Source of the DNA: an uncultured Fidelibacterota bacterium
GTDB taxonomy: Bacteria > Marinisomatota > Marinisomatia > Marinisomatales > UBA1611
Reading direction: 5' to 3'
Assembly (NCBI GenBank): GCA_913041325.1
Contig: CAJWHU010000081.1
Location: forward strand, 1-6,959
Length of the DNA: 6,959 bases
Within the stretch, counting starts at the first letter, position 1; every line of letters begins with the position of its first letter. The position numbers and the translations under genes were made by a program. The notes below the pieces were generated by a model. It was not told the DNA's origin. It worked only from the letters and a program-made list of their open reading frames with translations, and searched no databases. Positions 1 to 6,828 of the stretch are shown one piece after another.

Positions 1-75
1 ACACTATTGAAGAAAAGCCAAGGTATTTATAAAAATTAGTAATTAGATTTTTCAAATGTAAATTGCTATTGAGCT
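1..75. other. Short AT-rich region beyond the operon, no gene recognised
   Basis: These bases are strongly AT-rich with stops in all minus-strand frames. An imperfect A/T-only inverted pair, AAAAAT (31-36) and ATTTTT (47-52), could form a weak stem followed by T residues on the minus strand, helping termination after the hydrolase gene. Two plus-strand frames are open from the left edge to stops at 30-32 and 37-39. The tail of a convergent gene is therefore possible but cannot be shown from so few codons. Confidence 0.3.
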
Positions 76-822
76 TTATGAGGAAACGTATTTCCTCACG
101 GTTTCAAAAGCAATCGTCTGGATAAAATCTAAATCCTCCTTACTAATTTTTCCAAAATAATTGTATTGATTGCCAATTGGATTTCCAAAAATCGATGCAT
201 ACACCGTACATGACGCTAGGATGGATCCTAGTAGGCTGGGATGTGTTCCATCAAAATCTTTGTGAAGCTCAATATCGTTTTTCTCTTTATATGCCTCAGC
301 AAAAGCAAGTCCTACGGGAATTACTAAAAGATCATGTTCATTAGCGGTTTCAGTATAAATTCTATTTAATCTATCTGTCATGCCTTCGTTTGCTAACTCA
401 TGGGGTTTGACATATGCAGGGGTCATATAAAGAACTGGTTCTCCACCTGCTTCGCGAATTTTTCTTACATAGTCAGATATAGTATTTTTAAACAAAATTT
501 CTCTATTCCCATCCCATCCAAGAGCACTTCCTTCTTGAAGTATAACAACATTAAAAGGCTCGTTTATATGAAGCTTTCCTGGGGTCAAATAACTTTCTAA
601 AGAGTGCTCATGAAGCCCACCATTGCTTATTGTAATTGACATAAAAGCATTTTTTTTTGAGTTAAAACCTTTATCTAATCTTGCCATTCTTTTAACGTGA
701 TTATGCACGCCATCACCGTAGTATAAATAACTATTTCCAATAAAGAGAAAATGAGTTGGATCTGATTTTTTAAGAGATTTTATTTTTGGCCTATAAACAT
801 ATAAATCGCTTTTTGAATTCAT
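76..822 (-). CDS. SGNH/GDSL-family hydrolase, probably cytoplasmic
   Basis: This 248-residue protein has the block pattern of SGNH-fold esterases, lipases and deacetylases. Block I is FLFIGNSYLYYG, with GNS (29-31) in place of the classical GDS and Ser31 as expected nucleophile. A Gly-containing block II is at SNGGLHEHS (66-74). Block III is NVVILQEGSALGW (91-103), with Gln-Glu where classical members have GxND. Block V is DFDGTHPSLLGS (189-200), giving Asp191 and His194 as the DxxH pair. The GNS and LQE-S pattern resembles DUF4886-like SGNH proteins from memory. There is no signal peptide or membrane segment, so it should act in the cytoplasm. It begins 29 bp after the ATPase gene on the same strand and is probably the last gene of the importer operon, perhaps processing the imported compound. 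The fold is likely; substrate and reaction type (ester, acetyl or other) are unknown. Confidence 0.8.
   Translation of the reverse strand: MNSKSDLYVYRPKIKSLKKSDPTHFLFIGNSYLYYGDGVHNHVKRMARLDKGFNSKKNAFMSITISNGGLHEHSLESYLTPGKLHINEPFNVVILQEGSALGWDGNREILFKNTISDYVRKIREAGGEPVLYMTPAYVKPHELANEGMTDRLNRIYTETANEHDLLVIPVGLAFAEAYKEKNDIELHKDFDGTHPSLLGSILASCTVYASIFGNPIGNQYNYFGKISKEDLDFIQTIAFETVRKYVSS
79..98 (-). terminator. Perfect hairpin at the 3' end of the hydrolase gene (possible terminator or mRNA-end structure)
   Basis: On the minus strand TGAGGAAA, a TACG loop and TTTCCTCA form a perfect 8-bp stem with a 4-nt loop. It is built from the last codons (VRKYVSS), with the TAA stop at 76-78 directly after it. 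Only three of eight pairs are GC, and no run of T follows immediately: the nearest is ATTTTT about 40 bases on. It is therefore a poor classical intrinsic terminator. It could still stabilise the 3' end of the operon mRNA or act in both directions, being symmetrical. Confidence 0.4.
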
Positions 823-851
823 AATTTAAACAACTTCTTTCATCTAATGGT

Positions 852-2456
852 TCACACTTTTTTCTTAACAGTAAAAATAGCTGACATTAATTTCTTCGTA
901 TAATTATTTTTTGGCTTATTTATAATGTTAAGTGTATTGCCACTCTCCAGAATTTCTCCATTATTCATTACCAAGACCCTATCAGACAGGAACTTCACCA
1001 CGGAAATATTATGGCTTATAAGAACAATAGTTATTTTTAACCGTTCTTTAAGTTCATTGAGAAGATCCAAAATTTGAGATTGAATTGTTACGTCCAAAGA
1101 TGAAGTCGGCTCATCACAAATAAGTATTTTAGGTTCCAGAATTATCGCCCGGGCAATTGCGACCCTCTGCCTCTGGCCTCCTGATAGTTGGCTTGGAAAT
1201 CTATTAATAAAATTTTTTGATAACCCAACCAAGTCCAATGTTTTTGCCACTTTCGCTTCTATTTCATCGTAAGACAGAGACGTATTTAGCAAAAGGGGTC
1301 TTCTAACAATAAAACCAATTGTGTGGTTAGGGTTTAGCGTCGAATAGGGATCTTGAAAAACAGGCTGAATACGCAATGCTCTTTCTAATGGAGAATAACT
1401 ATCGATTTTTTTACCTTCTAGCAAAACTTCTCCTGAGTCCATTTTGGTAAGGCCATTGATAATCTTTGCAACCGTAGACTTGCCTGAACCTGATTCACCC
1501 ACTATCGCCAATGTTTCCCCTTTAAAAATTTCAAAAGAAACATTTCTGACCGCATTTATAATTTTTTTAGGTTTTAGAATACTTCCGGGGAGTTGATAAG
1601 ATTTAGAAATATTCTTAACGTCAAGCAATAGAGTCCTATCCTTATGAATTTTTTTATGATCAACATCTAAACTCCATAAACATTTTAAGAGGTTTTTTGT
1701 GTAATTTTCCTTGGGTCGAGTTAAGACATCTTCTGCTTTACCACTTTCTAATATTAACCCCTTTTCCATCACAATAATATTTTCACAGGTTTTTGATACC
1801 AAACCTAGATCATGGGAAATGAAGATCATGGCCATTCCAAGGTTTTCAATTAATTTCTGAATTAACCCAACAATCTCTTTTTGGACAGTAACATCTAAGG
1901 CAGTGGTCGGTTCATCAGCAATTAGTAATTCAGGGCTATTTATTAATGCCATCGCAATCATAACCCTTTGTCTTTGGCCACCCGAAAGTTGATGAGGATA
2001 TTGAGCCATTCGCTCTTTTACATTTGTTAGTTGAACTTTATCTAAAAATTCAATCGCCCTATTGTAAGCACTATTTCTTGACACATCATTATGGAATAAA
2101 TATGTTGCCATCAATTGTCTGCCGATAGTATACACTGGATTTAAGGCCGTCATAGGCTCCTGAAAGATCATAGAAATTTTTTTGCCGCTAATTTTTTGAT
2201 AAAATTCTTTATTTGATATATTCGAAATATCTCTTCCCTTGAAAAGGATCGATCCTTTGTCGACGAAAGCTTGTTTAGGTAGAAGTCTTGTAAGACCTAA
2301 CATAGAAATTGTTTTACCACTTCCAGATTCTCCGACAATACCAATTGTCTCTTTCTCTTTGAGCGTCAAACTAAAATTATCCACTGTATTCACAATATTT
2401 TTACTAATATTAAATGAAATATTTAGATTTTTTATTTCAAGAAGTGTCGTTTCCAT
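852..2456 (-). CDS. Fused dual-domain ABC ATPase of a peptide-type importer (DppD-DppF fusion type)
   Basis: This 534-residue cytoplasmic protein contains two complete nucleotide-binding domains, so it supplies both ATPase sites that are separate DppD and DppF chains in other systems; GsiA and YejF have the same fused layout. Domain 1 has Walker A GESGSGKT (42-49), Q-loop Gln99, signature LSGGQ (157-161), Walker B LLIADEP (177-183) and switch His215. Domain 2 has GESGSGKS (320-327), Gln368, LSGGQ (424-428), ILICDEP (444-450) and His482. Each domain is followed by the short oligopeptide-transporter C-terminal motif (PKENYTKNLL at about 249-258; PKNNYTKKLM at about 515-524). All catalytic residues are intact in both halves, so both sites should hydrolyse ATP. 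The ATG lies 3 bp after the permease stop with no obvious Shine-Dalgarno, implying coupling. Confidence 0.96.
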   Translation of the reverse strand: METTLLEIKNLNISFNISKNIVNTVDNFSLTLKEKETIGIVGESGSGKTISMLGLTRLLPKQAFVDKGSILFKGRDISNISNKEFYQKISGKKISMIFQEPMTALNPVYTIGRQLMATYLFHNDVSRNSAYNRAIEFLDKVQLTNVKERMAQYPHQLSGGQRQRVMIAMALINSPELLIADEPTTALDVTVQKEIVGLIQKLIENLGMAMIFISHDLGLVSKTCENIIVMEKGLILESGKAEDVLTRPKENYTKNLLKCLWSLDVDHKKIHKDRTLLLDVKNISKSYQLPGSILKPKKIINAVRNVSFEIFKGETLAIVGESGSGKSTVAKIINGLTKMDSGEVLLEGKKIDSYSPLERALRIQPVFQDPYSTLNPNHTIGFIVRRPLLLNTSLSYDEIEAKVAKTLDLVGLSKNFINRFPSQLSGGQRQRVAIARAIILEPKILICDEPTSSLDVTIQSQILDLLNELKERLKITIVLISHNISVVKFLSDRVLVMNNGEILESGNTLNIINKPKNNYTKKLMSAIFTVKKKV

Positions 2457-2459
2457 TAT

Positions 2460-3383
2460 TTATTCAATACTAGTATTAGGATCAGTAATATCCCTCAGGC
2501 CATCTCCCAACATATTGATTGAAATAACTAGAAGGAAAAGAGCTATACCTGGAAGAATAATAAGCCAAGGTTGAAAAAATATTGCCTCTTTACCTTCGGC
2601 TATTAATACACCCCAAGATGGGGTAGGCGGTTGAATTCCTAGACCTAAAAAGGAAATAGTTGCTTCTGCTAAAATTGCAACGCCTACTTCAAGTGTAAAG
2701 ATTACAATAATTTGATTTAAGACATTTGGTAATATATCGGTGAATATTATATTTGTTTTACTTGCTCCAATAGCGTTTGCTGCTGTTATATAATCGAGGT
2801 TTCTTATTCTTTGGGTCGCAGCTCTAGTAACAACTAAGAAAAGAGTCCAATGTAAGACACCAATAACTAAAATAACCACTGTTAGTGAGGACCCAACAAT
2901 AGAGATTATTGTTAGCAAAAATAAAATTCCTGGCAACGCTAGTTGACAAGTAAGAATGTAGCTTACAACTTGATCAACAATACCACCAAAGTATCCTGCT
3001 ATTACTCCCAATGTAACACCAATCAACATTCCAACGGTCGCTGCACCAATACCGATTGTTAAAGAGACCCTTGTTCCATAAATTATCCGCGCTAAATAGT
3101 CTCTTCCATTTCCATCAGTTCCAAAAATATACTGCCAAGAACCGCCCTCTGACCAAACTGGTGGTAGTAGGCGCTTTGAAATATCTTGATCATATGGAGA
3201 CATATCGACAAAAAAGGGAACAAAAACTCCTATAAACGTTATTGTAGATAGAAGAAGTAAGCCAAATTTAAAACCCGAATGATAAATGGCTTTTCTGAAC
3301 ATTATATCTTTAGGCGTCAGCTTTTCTAAATCTCTATTCAGAAAATCAGGATTTGTATGTCTAAATATATATTTCAAAATCAT
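2460..3383 (-). CDS. ABC importer permease, DppC/OppC type
   Basis: This 307-residue inner-membrane protein should pair with the DppB-type permease. A cytoplasmic N-terminal arm of about 37 residues precedes the first helix (about 38-60). Next come the OppC-type periplasmic block with LLPPVW (72-77) and FGTDGNGRDYLARIIYGTR (87-105), then a bundle of helices. The EAA loop lies at about 198-227 (YITAANAIGASKTNIIF). The conserved SFLGLGIQPPTPSWG (244-258) and C-terminal MLGDGLRDITDP (291-302) are diagnostic of the DppC side of the family. Its ATG overlaps the stop of the preceding permease by 4 bp, and its TAA lies only 3 bp before the ATPase start. These three genes therefore form one tightly coupled translation unit. 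Nothing is truncated or missing. The specific substrate cannot be read from it. Confidence 0.95.
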   Translation of the reverse strand: MILKYIFRHTNPDFLNRDLEKLTPKDIMFRKAIYHSGFKFGLLLLSTITFIGVFVPFFVDMSPYDQDISKRLLPPVWSEGGSWQYIFGTDGNGRDYLARIIYGTRVSLTIGIGAATVGMLIGVTLGVIAGYFGGIVDQVVSYILTCQLALPGILFLLTIISIVGSSLTVVILVIGVLHWTLFLVVTRAATQRIRNLDYITAANAIGASKTNIIFTDILPNVLNQIIVIFTLEVGVAILAEATISFLGLGIQPPTPSWGVLIAEGKEAIFFQPWLIILPGIALFLLVISINMLGDGLRDITDPNTSIE

Positions 3384-4294
3384 AAGCGTAACCTAGGATC
3401 TAAATATGCATTTAAAATGTCAGACAAAAGGTTAAAAACTATAAAAGTAATGGCAAAAACAAAAATTAATATTTGAACAGTTGGGATATCCGCTCCCAAA
3501 ATAGATAGTAACGCTAATCGTCCCAGTCCATTTATTGCGAAAACAGACTCCGTTATTAGCGAACCTCCAAATTTGTGTCCAAGCTGCACAGCAATTACAC
3601 TTATTATTGGTAAAACTGCATTTCTTAAAGCATGCTTAGTGACCAACCTCCAACCTGAAAATCCAATCGAACGGGCTGTTCTAATATAATCAGAGTTAAT
3701 TACATCAAGTAAACCCGTCCGCATTAATCGCATTACAGGAGGAACGGAACTAGTGCCAAGAACAACTGATGGTAAAATAAAATGGTAGTATGTTTTATCT
3801 CCTGAAACTGGGAATATTGGAAAGGTTACAGAAAAAATAATAATAAGAATAAGCCCTAACCAAAAATTAGGGATAGCTTGAGCAGAAACAGCTACGCTTA
3901 ACGCAAAACGATCTATTATTGAATTTGGGTTTAATGCAGCGAATATTCCTAAGGGGATAGCGACCATAATGGTCACACTTACAGACATCAAAGCAAGCTT
4001 TATTGTCTGTGGTGCTCTTTCTAATAAAAGTGTACCGACAGGTTTGTTCCAGTAATAGCTTACTCCAAAATCTCCTGTAAAAATTCCCCCCAACCATTCA
4101 AAATATCTAGTGAGGATCGGTCGATCAAAGCCATACTGTGTTCTTATCTGCTCAATTTCTTCAAACAATGCTTCTTCTCCTGCAACAGCTTGAGCAGGAT
4201 CAGTAAAAATATTTAGAAAAAAAAATGTTACGAAAGAGATTGTAAACGCGACAGCTAAAGATACCAAAAACCGCCCGGCGACAAATTTTAACAT
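3380..4294 (-). CDS. ABC importer permease, DppB/OppB type
   Basis: This 304-residue inner-membrane protein is one half of the translocation channel. An N-terminal transmembrane helix (about 8-30) is followed by a periplasmic segment with the DppB-family hallmark YGFDRPILTRYFEWLGGIFTG (about 54-74) and GDFGVSY. Further hydrophobic helices lie at about 97-121, 133-163, 172-192, 226-245 and 272-294. The cytoplasmic EAA loop that docks to the ATPase is at about 202-231 (DYIRTARSIGFSGWRLV, then HALRNAVLP). The C-terminus ends in DPRLRL, as is usual for this subfamily. An in-frame TGA four codons upstream fixes the ATG as the first possible start, yet there is no clear Shine-Dalgarno. Its TGA overlaps the next gene's ATG as ATGA, indicating translational coupling with the second permease. 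The family is certain; the substrate is unknown. Confidence 0.95.
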   Translation of the reverse strand: MLKFVAGRFLVSLAVAFTISFVTFFFLNIFTDPAQAVAGEEALFEEIEQIRTQYGFDRPILTRYFEWLGGIFTGDFGVSYYWNKPVGTLLLERAPQTIKLALMSVSVTIMVAIPLGIFAALNPNSIIDRFALSVAVSAQAIPNFWLGLILIIIFSVTFPIFPVSGDKTYYHFILPSVVLGTSSVPPVMRLMRTGLLDVINSDYIRTARSIGFSGWRLVTKHALRNAVLPIISVIAVQLGHKFGGSLITESVFAINGLGRLALLSILGADIPTVQILIFVFAITFIVFNLLSDILNAYLDPRLRL

Positions 4295-4347
4295 TTCAGT
4301 TGTTCACTTTGAAGAAAGTCATAATTTATCGCCAAGCCAAAAAGTTT

Positions 4348-5877
4348 TTATTTCCAAGTGGTTTTCCAAATTCTTGGATATCCATCAGGATCTTGAACAA
4401 AGTTAATGTCTTTGCTCGATAAAACCCCTTCGGAATACGACCAAAGTGGAACCCAATATGCTTGTTCAGCAATCAATTTTAAACCTTCAGCATAAAGTCG
4501 TTTTCTTTCCTCTTTGTCTAAAGTTTGCTCGCCTCCAAGCATGAGCTCATTAACTTTCGGATCTCCACTAAGGTTTCTGTCACCCTTTTCAGGATTTCTC
4601 CAATGGATGTTGGAAATTGTTGCAGTATCTGGAGAAGCGGAAGATCCCCACGTTCCAAAGTAAGCTCTTATCTGTCTTGCTTTACGGGCTTTATTCAGAA
4701 CAGCTAGTTTCCCATGTTTCAAAGACACGTTTATTCCAACTTTCGCAAGATCGTCTACCATAGCTAAGGCCGCTTCTTTGTCTCTATATGAATAAAGTTC
4801 TAAGTCAAAACCATTTGGATAACCAGCTTGCGCCAGTAATTCTTTGGCCTTCTCAGGATTATATTCATATTTCATAACATCTTGGAAACACCCAAATACC
4901 ACTGGGTTACACGCGGTATGAATAGCTTTAGCGGGGCCTCCAATAAGATTCGTCGCAATGCTATTTCTGTTTATTGCATGGTTCATCGCTCTTCTTACTT
5001 CTAGCTTTGTAATTGGATTACCCTCTCCAGAATATCCTCCAGCATCCAAGACTAGAAACCCCACTCTTAAACTAGGTCCAAGCTGATAATCTGCTTTACC
5101 TGTCTTAGCCATTGCTTCACCAATATCTTTTTTAACATTGTACATCCAATGAATACCACCACTCATCAGCTCAGCCTGCTGGGTACCCATATCAGGTATG
5201 GATCGTATGATTAAATTTTTGATAGCTGGTTTACCTTTCGGTCCATTGAAATACTCTTCATTTCTTTCAAGCACAACTTCTACTCCTGGCTCAAAAGATT
5301 TTACCTTATACGGTCCAAGGCCCGTATTCGATGTAGCTTGTGCATCATCTATCCAGTTACCCTCAGTACCCATAATCCCTTTTTTTCTTATCTTTATTCG
5401 ATAGCAATCATTGAAAAAGTTAGCATAGGGAGTTTTTAAGTTGAACCTCACAGAATATTTTCCAGTCCGTTCTATACTATCCAACCATCCTGAAACTTTT
5501 GAATGACGTCTGTTCTTATCGTTTTTGTTTATAAAGTTAAAAGTGTAGACTACATCATCAGCTGTCATTTCTGAGCCGTCGTGAAACTTCACTCCTTGTT
5601 TTAAATTTACGTCGATCGTAGTTTCGTTAACGATATTGAAATCTGATGCCAAGCTTGGAGCATAAGACAAGTTTTCTGGTTCGACATAAAATAAAGAATC
5701 GTCAATCATATCACCTAGAATTATGTACTCAGTTTTTGTACCATAATTATAGTCCAAGTTGGTTATTTCTCTTGTAAACGCTATCACAAGCGTATCATCC
5801 GATTTATCTGCGACTGCAATAAATGGAGATAAGACAAAAACTATGGACATTATAAAGGTATCTCTTAAAAATTTCAT
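4348..5877 (-). CDS. Periplasmic solute-binding protein, family 5 (DppA/OppA-like), of a peptide-type ABC importer
   Basis: This 509-residue protein has the usual size of family 5 extracellular binding proteins, which capture peptides, opines, nickel chelates or related solutes and deliver them to an ABC importer. Residues 1-23 form a signal peptide (MKFLRD, a hydrophobic core, then AVA before Asp24). There is no lipobox cysteine, so the mature protein should be soluble in the periplasm. The family signature lies at about 75-116 (APSLASDF, then VKFHDGSEMTADDVVYTF). GLGPYKVKSFEPG at 186-198 and NPEKAKELLAQAGYPNGF at about 340-357 are further family hallmarks. Cys323 and Cys330 (CNPVVFGC) could form a small disulfide loop. 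The protein is first in the importer operon, with a strong Shine-Dalgarno and 53 bp before the first permease. The substrate cannot be inferred from sequence alone; dppA- or oppA-type names would overstate it. Confidence 0.95.
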   Translation of the reverse strand: MKFLRDTFIMSIVFVLSPFIAVADKSDDTLVIAFTREITNLDYNYGTKTEYIILGDMIDDSLFYVEPENLSYAPSLASDFNIVNETTIDVNLKQGVKFHDGSEMTADDVVYTFNFINKNDKNRRHSKVSGWLDSIERTGKYSVRFNLKTPYANFFNDCYRIKIRKKGIMGTEGNWIDDAQATSNTGLGPYKVKSFEPGVEVVLERNEEYFNGPKGKPAIKNLIIRSIPDMGTQQAELMSGGIHWMYNVKKDIGEAMAKTGKADYQLGPSLRVGFLVLDAGGYSGEGNPITKLEVRRAMNHAINRNSIATNLIGGPAKAIHTACNPVVFGCFQDVMKYEYNPEKAKELLAQAGYPNGFDLELYSYRDKEAALAMVDDLAKVGINVSLKHGKLAVLNKARKARQIRAYFGTWGSSASPDTATISNIHWRNPEKGDRNLSGDPKVNELMLGGEQTLDKEERKRLYAEGLKLIAEQAYWVPLWSYSEGVLSSKDINFVQDPDGYPRIWKTTWK

Positions 5878-5882
5878 TTTTT

Positions 5883-5887
5883 CCTCC
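5883..5887 (-). promoter_or_regulatory. Strong Shine-Dalgarno for the solute-binding protein gene
   Basis: The minus strand reads GGGAGGAAAAAATG: a perfect GGAGG lies 5 nt before the ATG at 5875-5877. It is the best ribosome binding site in the window. The permease and ATPase genes downstream have little or no Shine-Dalgarno. This fits the usual need for many more copies of the binding protein than of the membrane components. Confidence 0.8.
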
Positions 5888-5907
5888 CTAATAAAGAACC
5901 AGATATT

Positions 5908-5936
5908 AGTATGCTTAATATGGAAACTGTATTCAA
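5908..5936 (-). promoter_or_regulatory. Candidate sigma-70-type promoter for the transporter operon
   Basis: In the 126-bp gap upstream of the binding-protein gene the minus strand carries TTGAAT (5931-5936), a 17-bp spacer, and CATACT (5908-5913). Each hexamer matches the consensus at four of six positions, and the spacing is optimal. A start site just downstream would leave a short leader of about 25 bases containing the strong Shine-Dalgarno. In such AT-rich DNA a match of this quality can occur by chance. No operator-like inverted repeat was seen nearby. Confidence 0.3.
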
Positions 5937-6003
5937 TAAGTTTACAAAAAAAACTATTTTATCGAGACACGAAGACATTATTTCGCCGCACAAACGCCAC
6001 TGA

Positions 6004-6801
6004 TTAGAGTTGAGTAGAATTCTTACCGTGTCTTCCTTTATCTGATTTTTCGTAAAACTCTTGCAATCTAGATAGCACTTCTTTTCTCGTGGCAACACTG
6101 TATCCGTTAATTGCTTCAACGCGAAGCTGATCATCTAAGTTTCTTCCGATCATATCCAGAATGGTCTCTTTAGCGGAACGTACTGCAACTTGATCATTGC
6201 GCAATATTTGACGTGCAATCAATTCTGCTCTTTCCATCAATGACTCATGAGGCACTACTTCACTGACCAAATTCCATTGAAAAGCCTTATTCGCGTCAAT
6301 TGGTTCAGCGGTGAGTAGCATCTGCATAGCGACACTGAGCCCGGCAGAATTAATTAGCCTTGGTATCCCCCCATCACCATGATGAAATCCTCTCCTAGCC
6401 TCGAAAGACCCAAACTTAGCATACTCAGATGCAATACGAATATCACAGGCCAGCGCCGTTTCAAATCCTCCTGCCAAAGCCCATCCGTTGACAGCCGCTA
6501 TGGTAGGCTTTTTTAAGTGATGAAGTCCTCTGGTCAATCCTCCTAATCCATCAGCTATATTCTTACGAACTATTTCTGGAGTCGCATTAGGCCATCGGGA
6601 CATGTAGCTTTTTAAATCCGCCCCTGCACAAAAGGCATCTCCTTTACCCGTAAGTATCGCCACGTCAACACTATTATCGCTTTCAAAATCTTTCCAAATT
6701 TCCCATAGCCTTTTGTGTGTTGGAGGATCTATTGCATTCTTAGCTTCAGGTCGATTAAATGTGATAAATGCTATCCTATCTTGTTTAATATAATCTACCA
6801 A
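6004..6801 (-). CDS. Enoyl-CoA hydratase/isomerase (crotonase) family protein
   Basis: This complete 265-residue protein has the usual length of single-domain crotonases, which act in the cytoplasm on acyl-CoA thioesters. The N-terminal strand with FNRPEAKNAID (about 15-25) is typical. CAGADLK (58-64) and NGWALAGGFE (105-114) form the CoA pocket and oxyanion hole. Glu114 (GGFE) and Glu134 (FGSFE) align with the two catalytic glutamates of rat mitochondrial enoyl-CoA hydratase (Glu144 and Glu164), so hydratase or dehydratase chemistry is plausible. The GDGG stretch at 142-145 differs from the GAGG of classical hydratases, so a specialised substrate is possible. The start must be TTG at 6799-6801: an in-frame TAG lies four codons upstream, the next Met is at residue 67 inside the domain, and AGG stands 8 nt before the TTG. 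The family is certain; the exact substrate is not. Confidence 0.93.
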   Translation of the reverse strand: MVDYIKQDRIAFITFNRPEAKNAIDPPTHKRLWEIWKDFESDNSVDVAILTGKGDAFCAGADLKSYMSRWPNATPEIVRKNIADGLGGLTRGLHHLKKPTIAAVNGWALAGGFETALACDIRIASEYAKFGSFEARRGFHHGDGGIPRLINSAGLSVAMQMLLTAEPIDANKAFQWNLVSEVVPHESLMERAELIARQILRNDQVAVRSAKETILDMIGRNLDDQLRVEAINGYSVATRKEVLSRLQEFYEKSDKGRHGKNSTQL

Positions 6802-6813
6802 TGTGTCTACCTA
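6792..6813 (-). promoter_or_regulatory. Ribosome binding site and TTG start of the crotonase gene
   Basis: On the minus strand the sequence reads ATAGGTAGACACATTGGTAG. A modest AGG Shine-Dalgarno core lies 8 nt before a TTG codon. The in-frame TAG overlapping that core excludes any upstream start, and no ATG or GTG gives an intact crotonase fold, so TTG is the only sensible initiation codon. A weak start codon after a short 27-bp gap fits reinitiation or coupling with the upstream gene. Confidence 0.6.
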
Positions 6814-6828
6814 TATCGTTCCCTGCCT

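Noticed and set aside
1..39. Possible C-terminal tail of a convergent plus-strand gene entering from the left edge
   Set aside because: Two frames are open for 10-12 codons to stops at 30-32 and 37-39, which is expected by chance. Nothing distinguishes one frame as coding.
852..2456. Internal sequence repeat within the ATPase gene
   Set aside because: The two halves resemble each other as proteins (GESGSGK, LSGGQRQRV, DEPT) because of an ancient domain duplication. The DNA copies are diverged and do not form a recent repeat.
2239..2574. Plus-strand open frame of 111 codons over the ATPase start and permease end
   Set aside because: It lies antisense to two genes with unmistakable motifs, has no family features, and is a by-product of their codon usage.
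3867..4097. Minus-strand open frame of 76 codons inside the first permease gene
   Set aside because: It is a shifted frame wholly inside a well-supported permease gene, and its product is cysteine/arginine-rich nonsense.
4306..4319. Inverted repeat ACTTT-GAAG-AAAGT between the binding-protein gene and the first permease
   Set aside because: The stem is only 5 bp, nearly all A/T, and would melt easily. It is in the right place for a processing or attenuation hairpin but is too weak to call.
5874..6134. Longer 86-codon version of the small frame upstream of the binding protein
   Set aside because: Its first half overlaps the crotonase C-terminal coding sequence in another frame and shows no family features. 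Only the distal 34-codon part is worth a second look.
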